Source: Micromonospora cathayae (GTDB taxonomy: Bacteria; Actinomycetota; Actinomycetes; Mycobacteriales; Micromonosporaceae). Taken from it: DNA of 64,000 nt. The translations under genes and the position numbers were made by a program. Shown here in pieces: positions 1-9,683 of this stretch (position 1 is the stretch's first letter; each line of letters opens with the position of its first letter). The notes beneath the pieces are model-generated. The model saw nothing but the letters and a program-made list of their open reading frames with translations. It was not told where the DNA came from and did no database searches. Where the stretch lies: contig NZ_CP118615.1 in NCBI RefSeq assembly GCF_028993575.1, positions 3,224,001 to 3,288,000 on the forward strand, read 5' to 3'.

Positions 1-2400
1 TACCAGGGCCGGGGTATCGGTTCGGTGCTGCTGGAGCATCTCGCCGAGGCTGCCGGCCACAGCGGCATCACGTCCTTCGTCGCCGAGGTGCTCCCGGCCA
101 ACGGGGCGATGCTGCGGGTCTTCGCCGACTTCGGGTACCAACTCCAGCGGCAGTTCGCCGACGGGGTGGTGCACCTGAGCTTCCCGATCGCCCCGACCGA
201 ACAGACCCTGCGGGTGCAGCGGGGCCGGGAGCAGCGTACCGAGGCCCGCTCGATCGCCCGGCTGCTCGCCCCGCGCGGGGTGGCCGTGTACGGGGCCAGC
301 GCCACCGGGCAGGGGGTCGGCGCGGCGGTGCTCGGGCACCTGCGCGACTTCGGCTTCACCGGTGCGGTCGTACCGGTGCATCCGAGCGCGGCCACGGTCG
401 CCGGGCTGCCCGCATACCCGGCGGCGGCCGACGCCGGCGCGCCGGTGGACCTGGCGGTCGTCGCGGTGACCCCGGACGCGGTACCGGCGGTGGTGGCCGA
501 CGCGGCGGCGGCCGGGGCGCACGGCCTGGTGGTGATCTCCGCCGGGTTCGCCGAGGCCGGCCCGGCGGGCGCGGCGGCGCAGCGGGCCCTGGTCCGGCAG
601 GCGCACGCCGCCGGGATGCGGGTGGTCGGCCCGAACTGCCTGGGTGTCGCCAACACCGACCCGGCGGTACGCCTCAACGCCACCGGGGCGCCGGTTCTGC
701 CGCCGGCCGGCCGGGTCGGCTTCTTCAGCCAGTCCGGGGCGTTCGGGGTGGCGCTGCTCGCCGAGGCGGACCGGCGGGGCCTGGGACTGTCCAGTTTCGT
801 CTCGGCCGGCAACCGGGCCGACGTCTCCGGCAACGACCTGCTCCAGTACTGGCAGGACGACCCGGCCACCGACGTGATCATGCTGTATCTGGAGACGTTC
901 GGGAATCCGCGCAAGTTCGCCCGGTTGGCCCGGCGGATCGGCCGGTCGAAGCCGGTGGTGGCGCTCGCCTCCCCGGCCCGACCCGCCGCGACCGCCGTCC
1001 CGACGACCGCCGTCCCGACGACCGCCGCCCCGACGGTCGTGCCCGGCACCGGTCCGACGGCCGCCACCGAACCGGTGGGTGCGGCGGACACCGGCCCGGC
1101 GGCCGGTACCGGGCCGGTGTCCGTGCCGGGCATCGGGCCGGCGGGCGCGACCGGGTTGCCCGCCGGCCCGGACGAGGTGGCGGTGAGCGCGCTGTTCGCC
1201 CAGTCCGGCGTGATCCGGGTGGACACCGTCGCCGAACTGTTCGACGTCGGGGTGCTGCTGGCCAAGCAGCCGCTGCCGGCCGGGCGGCGGGTCGGCGTCG
1301 TCGGCAACTCCTCGGCGCTGGCCGGACTGACCGCCACCGCCTGCCTCGCCCACGGGCTCACCCTCGCCGACGGGTACCCGCGTGATCTCGGCCCGCACGC
1401 CGGGGCCACCGAGTTCGCCCTGGCCCTGGCCGAGACCGCCGCCGACGAGCGGGTCGACGCGCTGGTGGCGGTCTTCACCCCGCCGTTGCCCGGACAGCTG
1501 GTCGACGCCGACGCGGACATCGGCGCGGCGCTGCCCGGCGCGCTCGGCGCGGGCAAGCCGGTGGTGACGGTCTTCCTGGCCGGCAAGCTCCCGGCCGACG
1601 TGCCGGCCTACTCCGGGGTGGAGGAGGCGGTACGGGCGCTGGCCCGGGTGACCCGGTACGCCGACTGGCTCCGCCGTCCACCCGGCACGCTGCCCGAGCT
1701 GCCCGGCGTCGACCCGGACGCGGCCGAGGCGGCGATCCGTGCCGACGGCCCCGACCAGGCCGCCTGCCTGCTCGCCGCGTACGGCGTCGAGGTGGTCGAC
1801 TCGGTGCCGGTCCGGTCCGCCGTCGAGGCGGCTGCCGTCGCCGAGCGGATCGGGTTCCCGGTGGCGCTCAAGGCGGCGGCGGCCGGCCTGCGGCACCGTC
1901 TCGACCTCGGCGCGGTCCGCCTGGACCTGACCGACCCGGCCGCCGTGCGGCGCGCGTACGCCGAGATGGCGGCGGTCTTCGGGGCGGACGTGCTGGTCCA
2001 GGCGATGGTCCCGCCCGGGGTGGCCTGTGTGGTGGAGCTGGTGGAGGATCCGACGTTCGGCCCGGTGGTCGGTTTCGGGCTCGGCGGGGTCGCCACCGAG
2101 CTGCTCGGCGACCGGGCCTGGCGGGCGGTGCCGCTGACCGACCGGGACGCCGCCGAACTGGTCGACGAGCCCCGGGCCGCGCCGCTGCTGCGGGGCTACC
2201 GCGGAGCCGAACCGGTCGACCGGTCCGCCCTGGTCGATCTGCTGCTGCGGGTCGGGCGGCTCGCCGACGAACAGCCCCGGGTCCGCTCGCTGACGCTGAA
2301 CCCGGTGCTGGCCCGCCCGGACGGCATCTCGGTGCTGCACGCCGCCGTCCGGGTCGGCTCGGCCGCCGCCCGCCCCGACACCGGCCCCCGGCGGCTCTGA
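1..2400 (+). CDS. Pat-type GNAT / NDP-forming acyl-CoA synthetase fusion (5' end missing)
   Basis: The frame is open from base 1, so the start lies upstream; 799 residues are visible. Residues 1-60 are the end of a GNAT domain with the acetyl-CoA loop GRGIGSVLL. Then follow a CoA-binding Rossmann domain (GVAVYGASATGQGVG, about residue 93), succinyl-CoA-ligase-like domains (GPNCLGV, GFFSQSGAFG, GNRADVSGNDLLQYW), and a C-terminal ATP-grasp domain (about 570-790, with RIGFPVALKAA). GNAT first is the order known for actinobacterial Pat proteins, relatives of E. coli PatZ. These acetylate lysines of acyl-CoA synthetases and so tie carbon use to acetyl-CoA level. Odd: a Pro/Thr/Ala/Gly-rich insert of about 65 residues (bases about 976-1172) splits the ligase part just before the segment VSALFAQSGVIRVDTVAELF. 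Family call is firm; whether the ligase half is catalytic cannot be told. Confidence 0.85.
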   Translation, partial: YQGRGIGSVLLEHLAEAAGHSGITSFVAEVLPANGAMLRVFADFGYQLQRQFADGVVHLSFPIAPTEQTLRVQRGREQRTEARSIARLLAPRGVAVYGASATGQGVGAAVLGHLRDFGFTGAVVPVHPSAATVAGLPAYPAAADAGAPVDLAVVAVTPDAVPAVVADAAAAGAHGLVVISAGFAEAGPAGAAAQRALVRQAHAAGMRVVGPNCLGVANTDPAVRLNATGAPVLPPAGRVGFFSQSGAFGVALLAEADRRGLGLSSFVSAGNRADVSGNDLLQYWQDDPATDVIMLYLETFGNPRKFARLARRIGRSKPVVALASPARPAATAVPTTAVPTTAAPTVVPGTGPTAATEPVGAADTGPAAGTGPVSVPGIGPAGATGLPAGPDEVAVSALFAQSGVIRVDTVAELFDVGVLLAKQPLPAGRRVGVVGNSSALAGLTATACLAHGLTLADGYPRDLGPHAGATEFALALAETAADERVDALVAVFTPPLPGQLVDADADIGAALPGALGAGKPVVTVFLAGKLPADVPAYSGVEEAVRALARVTRYADWLRRPPGTLPELPGVDPDAAEAAIRADGPDQAACLLAAYGVEVVDSVPVRSAVEAAAVAERIGFPVALKAAAAGLRHRLDLGAVRLDLTDPAAVRRAYAEMAAVFGADVLVQAMVPPGVACVVELVEDPTFGPVVGFGLGGVATELLGDRAWRAVPLTDRDAAELVDEPRAAPLLRGYRGAEPVDRSALVDLLLRVGRLADEQPRVRSLTLNPVLARPDGISVLHAAVRVGSAAARPDTGPRRL

Positions 2401-2440
2401 ACCGGCCAGCCGCTGTCCCCGGCCTCCGGCGGCTCTGAAC
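2388..2440. repeat. 15-bp direct repeat copying the stop region of the Pat-type gene
   Basis: The 15-mer CCGGCGGCTCTGAAC occurs at 2388-2402, spanning the TGA stop, and again at 2426-2440 in the spacer. It is one of several 3'-end duplications in this window. Confidence 0.8.
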
Positions 2441-2539
2441 CCGGCCCGCCGTCGTCGCCCGGCCCGGTACAGCCCGCCGACGCCGTCGGGCGTCCCGGCG
2501 GCTGCGACCTGCCGGCCGCCGCCGCCCGGACACGACAGC

Positions 2540-2564
2540 GGGCCCCGGCGAACCGCCGGGGCCC
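2540..2564. terminator. Hairpin between convergent genes
   Basis: Perfect 11-bp stem (2540-2550 with 2554-2564) and a 3-nt loop, 19 bp from the stop of the sigma-factor gene. It sits where two convergent transcripts meet, so it can serve both. There is no T-run, as is usual in GC-rich actinobacteria. Confidence 0.6.
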
Positions 2565-2582
2565 GGTGTTGCCGGGATCAGC

Positions 2583-3605
<1,023 letters not shown>

Positions 3606-3812
3606 CTCTGTCGCCTCCCCGCGTCAACGTTCGCGCGTACCGGCCCAGTGGTGCCGGTGACACACAGCTTGCCGGGGAGGGCGTGAAACGGGAGTGAGGC
3701 GATCGGGGACCCGACAGCAATAGCGAGCGAACGTATGGCGAGGGTTGCCCGGCCCGGTTACGGTGCCACCGGTCGGCCAGCCGGGCCGCCACGATCAGGC
3801 AAGGAGGTCGTC

Positions 3813-4601
3813 GTGGTCTTCAAGAAGCTCATGCAGGCGATGGGGGTGGGTGGCCCGTCGGTCGAGACGGTACTGGCCAACCCGAACTGCCGTCCGGGTG
3901 GAATCCTGGAGGGGCGGATCCAGGTGCTCGGGGGCGACCACGCCACCGACATCGAGTACCTGGCGCTCGGGCTGGTCACCCGGGTCGAGGTGGAGAGCGG
4001 GGACAGCGAGTACGAGACCACCCAGGAGTTCCACCGCCAGCAGGTCACCGGCCCGTTCCGGCTGGAGGCGAAGCAGCGGTACGACGTGCCGTTCCGGTTC
4101 GAGGTGCCCTGGGAGACCCCGCTCACCGAGCTGTACGGGCAGCACCTGCACGGCATGACCATGGGGCTGCGTACCGAGCTGGAGGTGGCCCGCGCGGTCG
4201 ACAAGGGCGACCTGGACGCGGTGGCGGTGCACCCGCTGCCGGCCCAGGAGAAGATCCTGGAGGCGCTGCTGCGGCTGGGCTTCCGGTTCGCCCGCGCGGA
4301 CGTGGAACGCGGCCACATCTACGGCGTGCGGCAGCACCTGCCGTTCTACCAGGAGATCGAGTTCTACCCGGCGCCGCAGTACGCCAGCGGCATCAACCAG
4401 CTCGAGCTGACCTTCGTCACCAACCCGCAGCACATCCAGGTGGTGTTGGAGATCGACAAGCGGGGTGGCCTGTTCACCGAGGGACGGGACGCGTTCGGCC
4501 GGTTCACCGTCGACCACGCCAGCGCCCACCAGACCGACTGGGCCGCCCAGCTCGACGGCTGGCTGCGCCAGTCCCTCCAACGCCGCGGCCTGTTCTTCTG
4601 A
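3813..4601 (+). CDS. Spo0M family sporulation-control protein
   Basis: 262 residues from GTG 3813, placed 5 nt after the strong AAGGAGG. The upstream in-frame codons have no ribosome site, so the shorter form is chosen. The N-terminus VFKKLMQAMGVGGPSVETVL and the arrestin-like beta-sandwich pattern (DIEYLALGLVTRVE, PFRFEVPWETPLTEL) are characteristic of Spo0M (PF07070). In Bacillus this cytosolic protein affects sporulation; in actinomycetes its role is not settled. It stands alone, divergent from sigB and convergent with dtd. Family call is firm, function is not. Confidence 0.88.
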   Translation: MVFKKLMQAMGVGGPSVETVLANPNCRPGGILEGRIQVLGGDHATDIEYLALGLVTRVEVESGDSEYETTQEFHRQQVTGPFRLEAKQRYDVPFRFEVPWETPLTELYGQHLHGMTMGLRTELEVARAVDKGDLDAVAVHPLPAQEKILEALLRLGFRFARADVERGHIYGVRQHLPFYQEIEFYPAPQYASGINQLELTFVTNPQHIQVVLEIDKRGGLFTEGRDAFGRFTVDHASAHQTDWAAQLDGWLRQSLQRRGLFF

Positions 4602-4619
4602 CCCCGGTCCGCCCACCCT

Positions 4620-4683
4620 GGTCGATCATGAAGTTGTCGTCCGTGTCCTCGGCGTGTCGCGGACAACAACTTCATGATCAACC
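4620..4683. repeat. Long AT-containing inverted repeat, terminator-like or dispersed palindrome
   Basis: Arms 4624-4643 and 4660-4679 pair over 20 bp with a single C/A mismatch around a 16-nt loop; three more pairs follow outside another mismatch. Core motif GATCATGAAGTTGT. It lies 22 bp after the spo0M stop and 20 bp from the dtd stop. Its base composition (GATCATGAAGTT) is unlike the GC-rich flanks, suggesting a dispersed intergenic element that may also terminate both genes. Confidence 0.75.
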
Positions 4684-4702
4684 GGGGGTTGGGTGGGGTG
4701 GG

Positions 4703-5125
4703 TCAGAGGTCCAGGAGGATGGTGCGGGGGCCGACGTTGACGCTCTCCACCAGCATGTGGGCGCGGAACCGGCCGGTCTGCACCGGGGCGCCCCGGGTGC
4801 GCAGCGCGTCGACCACGGCGGTGACCAGGGGCTCGGCCACCTCGGCGGGCGCCGCCGCCGTCCAGGTCGGGCGGCGGCCCTTGCGGGCGTCCCCGTACAG
4901 GGTGAACTGACTAACCACCAGGATCGGCGCGTCGGTGTCGGCGGCGCTGCGCTCGTCGTCCAGGATGCGCAGCTCGTGGATCTTGCGGGCCATGGTCTGG
5001 GCGATCTGCGGGGTGTCCGCGTGGGTCACCCCGAGCAGCACCAGCAGGCCGTCGGTGATCGCGCCCACCACCTCCCCGTCGACCGTCACGCTGGCCCGGC
5101 CGACCGTCTGCACCACCGCCCGCAT
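4703..5125 (-). CDS. dtd: D-aminoacyl-tRNA deacylase
   Basis: 140 residues, the usual length of the DTD family, which hydrolyses D-aminoacyl-tRNAs and Gly-tRNA(Ala) as a cytosolic homodimer. Seen: N-terminal [24 protein letters not shown], and the first signature SQFTLYGD. The second signature, normally NDGPVT, reads NVGPRT here; the Gly-Pro pair that forms the cross-subunit gate is kept but both neighbours differ. The ATG overlaps the stop of the upstream methyltransferase gene by one base (TGATG), so the two are probably translationally coupled. Calls for dtd are secure. Confidence 0.92.
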   Translation of the reverse strand: MRAVVQTVGRASVTVDGEVVGAITDGLLVLLGVTHADTPQIAQTMARKIHELRILDDERSAADTDAPILVVSQFTLYGDARKGRRPTWTAAAPAEVAEPLVTAVVDALRTRGAPVQTGRFRAHMLVESVNVGPRTILLDL

Positions 5126-6609
5126 CAGGCCACCACCGGCTCGACGAAGCCCCGCTCCACCAGGTGCGCCACGATCGGACCGGCCGCCTCGGCCAGCTCG
5201 TCGGCGGTGACGTCGTGCGCGGCGGCCAGCAGGGCCAGCTGGTCACGCAGCGGCAACCGGCCGTCCGCCCCACCCACCAGGGCCAGCACCAGCGGGTCGA
5301 TCTCCTCGGTCCAGCGCAGGCCGTGCGGCGCGGCCAGCACCTGCCGGTCCACCGCCCAGCCCTCGTCGCCCATGGTCGCCTCCTGCCGCAGCTGCAACCC
5401 ATCGGCGGCCCGGAACCGGTGCGCCAGCAGCCCTTCGGCGTCGTGCGCGCGCAGCCAGTCCTGCCGGTCGAACCAGTCGGCGACCCGGTCACCCAGCGGC
5501 GGCTCGACCCGCTGCCGCAGATCCTCCACCCGGACCACCGGGTCGTCGTGCCCGCCGTCGCGCAGACTGACGATGCCGAAGCCGACCGCCTCCACCTTGT
5601 GCGCGTCGAACCAGTCCAGCCAGGCCGCCATCCGGTGCGGGTCGGGCGTCTCGCCGACGTCGGTCAGCCACAGGTTCACGTACGCCATCGGGTCGGCTAC
5701 CTCGCGCTGGATCACCCAGGCGTCCAGCCCGGTGCCGGTGAACCAGCCGGCCACCCGCTCGCCCCAGTCCTCCCCGGCCACGTGCACCCAGTTCGCCAGG
5801 TACTGCATGGTGCCACCCTCGGTGAGCAGCCCGGGGGCGGCGGCGGCCAACTCCGCGCCGATCGCGTCCCCGACCCGGCCGGAGTCCCGGTACACGTGGG
5901 TGGTGGTGCCCGGCCCCACCACGAACGGCGGGTTGCTCACCACCAGGTCGAACCGCCGGCCCGCGACCGGGGCGACCAGGTCACCCCGGAGCAGCTCCCA
6001 GTCCTGCCCGTTCAGCGCGGCGGTGGTGGCCGCGAACCGCAGCGCCCGCTCGGACACGTCGGTGGCGGTCACCCGGCCGGCGTGGGTGGACAGGTGCAAC
6101 GCCTGTACACCGGAGCCGGTGCCCAGGTCCAGGGCGGTGTCCACCGGCCGGCGGACCGTCGCGCCGAGCAGGGTCTGGGTCGCCCCGCCGATACCGAGCA
6201 CGTGCTCGGCGTGCAGCGGCCGACCCGGGCGGGCGCTGGCCGGCACGTCGGCGAGCACCCACCAGTGGTCCCCGTACGGCTCCAGGTCGACGGCGGCGCG
6301 CAGGCCGTCGCCGTACCGCTCGACCAGGCCGGCGTCGAGCGCCTCGGTGACGGTCAGCGGCGCGAGCGCGGCGGCCACCGCCGCCTCCGGCTCGGTCTGC
6401 TCGCAGATGAAGACCCTGATCAGGGTGGCCAGCGGATCCCGGTCCTCGGTGGCGCGCAGGGCGGCCCGGTAGTCGTTGCGGGCCATCCCGCCGGTCGCCG
6501 CCGTCCCGAGTCGGGTGGCGATGCCGTTGGCGGTGAAGCCCGCCCCGGTCAGCGCGGTGCGCAGCCGGTCGACCCCGGCGGGGGAGAGCAGCATGTCGTG
6601 TTCGTCCAC
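5125..6609 (-). CDS. Class I SAM-dependent methyltransferase of DUF7059-type architecture
   Basis: 494 residues from GTG 6609. The hexamer CAGGAT lies 6 nt before this GTG, which fits a leaderless start; a longer frame to 6657 has no such support. The middle (about residues 150-300) is a Rossmann methyltransferase with motif [14 protein letters not shown], motif [12 protein letters not shown] and the N-methyltransferase tetrad NPPF in [10 protein letters not shown]. Flanking N- and C-terminal regions match the uncharacterised domains usually found with it in actinobacteria. NPPF suggests methylation of a planar amide or amine nitrogen (protein Gln, RNA or DNA base); the substrate is unknown. 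Coupled to dtd downstream. Confidence 0.82.
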   Translation of the reverse strand: MDEHDMLLSPAGVDRLRTALTGAGFTANGIATRLGTAATGGMARNDYRAALRATEDRDPLATLIRVFICEQTEPEAAVAAALAPLTVTEALDAGLVERYGDGLRAAVDLEPYGDHWWVLADVPASARPGRPLHAEHVLGIGGATQTLLGATVRRPVDTALDLGTGSGVQALHLSTHAGRVTATDVSERALRFAATTAALNGQDWELLRGDLVAPVAGRRFDLVVSNPPFVVGPGTTTHVYRDSGRVGDAIGAELAAAAPGLLTEGGTMQYLANWVHVAGEDWGERVAGWFTGTGLDAWVIQREVADPMAYVNLWLTDVGETPDPHRMAAWLDWFDAHKVEAVGFGIVSLRDGGHDDPVVRVEDLRQRVEPPLGDRVADWFDRQDWLRAHDAEGLLAHRFRAADGLQLRQEATMGDEGWAVDRQVLAAPHGLRWTEEIDPLVLALVGGADGRLPLRDQLALLAAAHDVTADELAEAAGPIVAHLVERGFVEPVVA

Positions 6610-6820
6610 CTCGCCATCCTGCCTGCCGTCCGGTGCGGGCGCGCCGGCACCCGGCACCCGCGTGTCCGACCTGCACCTGCGCCCCGCGCCGGCTGCCCTT
6701 GCCCCGCAGCCGGCGGACGTCCCGGTCCTGCGGCCGGGCGGACGCTCCGATCCTGCGGCCGGGCGGGCTTCCCGGCCCGGCGGGCCGGCCGGGGCCCGGT
6801 CCCGCGACCGGCCAGGGCGG

Positions 6821-7855
6821 CTAGCCCACCGGCCAGGCGCGGGCGGTGCCGTCGACCAGCAGGGCCACGTCCGCGCCGACCGGGGCCGGGGCGGCCTCGT
6901 CGAGGATCCGGGCGGTGACCCGGGTGCCGTCGGTCAGCCGCAGGGCGACCAGCGCGTCGTGGCCGTGGAAGTCGTGCCGCAGCACGGTGGCGGGCACGCT
7001 GCCGGGGCGGGCGTCCGGCAGGATACGGACCTGCTCGGGGCGGATCAGGACGGTCACCGCGCCCTCGGTGGGCCGGCCGGCCAGCGGGATCGGGCCGAGC
7101 GGGGTACGCGCCTGCCCGCCGTCGGCGGTGGCCGCCAGCAGCACCGCGTCCCCGACGAAACCGGCCACCCACGGGTCGGCCGGCTCCCGGTAGATCGCGG
7201 TCGGCGCGCCGGCCTGCACCACCCGCCCGGCGCGCAGCACCACCACCCGGTCGGCGACCGACAGCGCCTCGCCCTGGTCGTGGGTGACCAGCACGGCGGT
7301 GGCCCCGTCGGCGCGCAACGCCTCCCGGATGTCGTGCCGCAGCCCGGCGCGCAGCCCGGCGTCCAGGGCGCTGAACGGCTCGTCCAGCAGCACCAGCGAC
7401 GGCCGCGGGGCGAGCGCGCGGGCCACCGCGACCCGCTGCTGCTGGCCGCCGGAGAGCTGGTGCGGCATCCGGTCGCCGTACCCGGCCAGCCCGACCAGGG
7501 TGAGCACCTCCTCGACCCGCCCGCCCCGGCGGTCGGCGCGCTCCAGGCCGTACCCGACGTTGGCGGCCACGCTCAGGTGCGGGAAGAGCGCGCCCTCCTG
7601 CGGGACGACGGCGATCCGGCGACGGTGCGCCGGCAGGTGCCGACCCGGCCCGGCGACCGGCCGGCCGTCCACGTCGATGGTGCCCGCGTCGAGCCGTTCG
7701 AAGCCCGCCAGGCAACGCAGCAGGGTGGTCTTGCCGCAGCCGGACGGTCCGAGCACGGCGGTCAGCTCGCCGGCCGGGACGGTCAGGTCCACCCCGTCCA
7801 GGGCGGTCACCGACCCGTACCGCTTGACGACGTCGGTCAGCACGACCTCGCTCAT
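6821..7855 (-). CDS. fbpC: Ferric-iron ABC transporter ATP-binding protein
   Basis: 344 residues. Walker A GPSGCGKT, signature LSGGQQQRVAVARAL, Walker B LVLLDEPFSALD and the His switch VTHDQGEAL are all present, followed by a TOBE-like C-terminal domain (about 250-344). It energises the permease encoded directly upstream: its ATG overlaps the permease stop by 4 bp (ATGA). Third gene of the fbpA-fbpB-fbpC operon. The iron specificity is inferred from the FbpA-type binding protein, the two-domain permease and the iron box, not from this subunit. The spacer after its stop (6610-6820) shows no gene. Confidence 0.9.
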   Translation of the reverse strand: MSEVVLTDVVKRYGSVTALDGVDLTVPAGELTAVLGPSGCGKTTLLRCLAGFERLDAGTIDVDGRPVAGPGRHLPAHRRRIAVVPQEGALFPHLSVAANVGYGLERADRRGGRVEEVLTLVGLAGYGDRMPHQLSGGQQQRVAVARALAPRPSLVLLDEPFSALDAGLRAGLRHDIREALRADGATAVLVTHDQGEALSVADRVVVLRAGRVVQAGAPTAIYREPADPWVAGFVGDAVLLAATADGGQARTPLGPIPLAGRPTEGAVTVLIRPEQVRILPDARPGSVPATVLRHDFHGHDALVALRLTDGTRVTARILDEAAPAPVGADVALLVDGTARAWPVG

Positions 7856-9627
7856 CGGTGCTCCTCCTTGTCGAGCAGGCCGCTGCGGGCGACCAACCAC
7901 CACGTCGGTACCACGGAGATGGCGACCAGCAGCGCGGCGTACGGCGCGGCGGCCGCGTACGCGCCCACGGCGGTGTGCGTCCACAGTTCGGTGGCCAGGG
8001 TGTCCGTGCCGGTGGGCCGGAGCAGCAGGGTGGCCGGGAGTTCCTTCATGCCGGTCAGGAAGACCAGGGCCGCGCCCGCGCCGATGCCCGGCAGGGTGAG
8101 CGGCAGGGTGACCGTGCGCAGCACCGCCCACGGGCCGCGCCCCAGCGAGCGGGCCACCTCCTCCAGGCCGGGCGGGGCCTGACCGGCGGCCCCGGCCACC
8201 GCGCCGACCGCCAACGGCAGGAAGAGGGTGGCGTAGGCCAGCGCCAGCAGCCACGGCGTCTGGTACAGCGGGTACGCGACGTTGATGCCGAAGAAGATCA
8301 ACGACAATCCGATCACCACGCCGGGCAGCGCGTGCGCCAGGTAGGCCAGCCGGTCCAGCACGGTGGTGAGCGGGCCGGGGGCGCGGGCGGTCAGCAGCCC
8401 CAGCGGCAGCGCCAGCAGGATGGTCAGCCCCGCCCCCACCAGCGAGAACCACAGCGAGTTGCCGGCCGCGGCGGCCACCTCACCCAGCGCGCCCGGCCGG
8501 GACACCCCGGCGGCCAGCCGCTGCGCCAGGCTCACCGCCGGCACCCCCAGGGCCAGCGCGGCGACCGCCAGCAGCGCGCCGATCGTCGGCCAGCGGACCG
8601 CGCCGAGCCGGATCCGGACCGGCGGGCGGCGTGCGCCGCCGATGCGGGCGTACCGGGCGCCCCGGCGGCGGGTGGCCGTCTCGCCGGCCAGCAGCAGCAC
8701 CGTCAACGCCACCAGCACACTGGACAGCACCAGCGCCCCGGTCCGGTCGAACCCCAGGTCGAAGGCGACGAAGATGGCCCGGGTGAAGGTGTCGGTGCGC
8801 AGGATCGACACCGCCCCGAAGTCGGAGAGCACGTACAGCGCTACCAGCAGCGCCCCGGCGGCGGTGGCCGGGCGGATCTGCCGGAGCGTGACCCCGGTGA
8901 AGGTCTGCCAGCCGCTGCGTCCCAGCGAGCGGGACACCTCCTCCTGCGCCGGGTCCGCGCCGCGCAGCGCGGCGGCGACCGGCAGGAAGACGTACGGGTA
9001 GGAGCAGAGGGTCAACACCAGCGCCGCCGGCCAGAACCCGGCCAGCCGGTCGACGGTGGACACCCAGGCGAACGCGGCGATGTAGGTGGGTACCGCCAGC
9101 GGCAGCGCGGCGAGCACCGCGAAGGCCCGCCGTCCGGGCAGGTCGGTCCGGGTGACCAGCCAGGCGGTGCCCACGCCGAGCAGCACACACGCGACGGTGA
9201 CCACGGCGGCCAACCCGAGACTGCGGGCGGCCAGCACCGCGACCCGGGTGGTCAGCAGCTCCTCGGCCAGCTTGGGGCCGCCCGCCTCGACGGTGCGGAC
9301 CGCCAGGTAGACCAGGGGGAGCAGGGCCACCGCCACCGCCGCGGTCGAGGCCGCGAGCAGTGTCGGGCGCGGGGCCAGCCGGCGCAGCATCCCGGGTACG
9401 CCCCGCCGCGGTCCCCGGGCCGGGTCCGGTGTTCCGGTGCCCGTGCTGCCGGCTGGCCGGACCGCTGTCGGGCCGCCCGGCCCGGGTCCGGCGGTCCCAC
9501 CGGTGGCGGTCGCCGCTGTCGGTGCGACCGGCCCGGTTCCGGCCGTTCCACCGGTCACCGGTGTCGTGCCGTCCGGTCCGGTGCCGTCCGTTCCACCGGT
9601 CGCCGGTGTGGCGGCGGCCCGGGACAC
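7852..9627 (-). CDS. fbpB: Ferric-iron ABC transporter permease (FbpB type, fused)
   Basis: 591 residues with about twelve membrane segments and two copies of the permease EAA-type loop (EEVSRSLGRSGWQTF about residue 230 and EEVARSLGRGPWAVL about 495). This is the fused two-domain form typical of FbpB/SfuB iron permeases of the cytoplasmic membrane. Odd: the first 80 residues are a Gly/Thr/Pro-rich run built from near-repeats of GGTAGTGP before MLRRLAPRPT; no clear ribosome site precedes GTG 9627, so the true start could be nearer residue 80. Its stop overlaps fbpC. Only 56 bp separate it from fbpA. Confidence 0.85.
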   Translation of the reverse strand: MSRAAATPATGGTDGTGPDGTTPVTGGTAGTGPVAPTAATATGGTAGPGPGGPTAVRPAGSTGTGTPDPARGPRRGVPGMLRRLAPRPTLLAASTAAVAVALLPLVYLAVRTVEAGGPKLAEELLTTRVAVLAARSLGLAAVVTVACVLLGVGTAWLVTRTDLPGRRAFAVLAALPLAVPTYIAAFAWVSTVDRLAGFWPAALVLTLCSYPYVFLPVAAALRGADPAQEEVSRSLGRSGWQTFTGVTLRQIRPATAAGALLVALYVLSDFGAVSILRTDTFTRAIFVAFDLGFDRTGALVLSSVLVALTVLLLAGETATRRRGARYARIGGARRPPVRIRLGAVRWPTIGALLAVAALALGVPAVSLAQRLAAGVSRPGALGEVAAAAGNSLWFSLVGAGLTILLALPLGLLTARAPGPLTTVLDRLAYLAHALPGVVIGLSLIFFGINVAYPLYQTPWLLALAYATLFLPLAVGAVAGAAGQAPPGLEEVARSLGRGPWAVLRTVTLPLTLPGIGAGAALVFLTGMKELPATLLLRPTGTDTLATELWTHTAVGAYAAAAPYAALLVAISVVPTWWLVARSGLLDKEEHR

Positions 9628-9683
9628 GCCGGACAGGGCCGGCCCGCTGCTGCGGTCCGGCCCTGCGGCGGTCGTCGGCGTGC

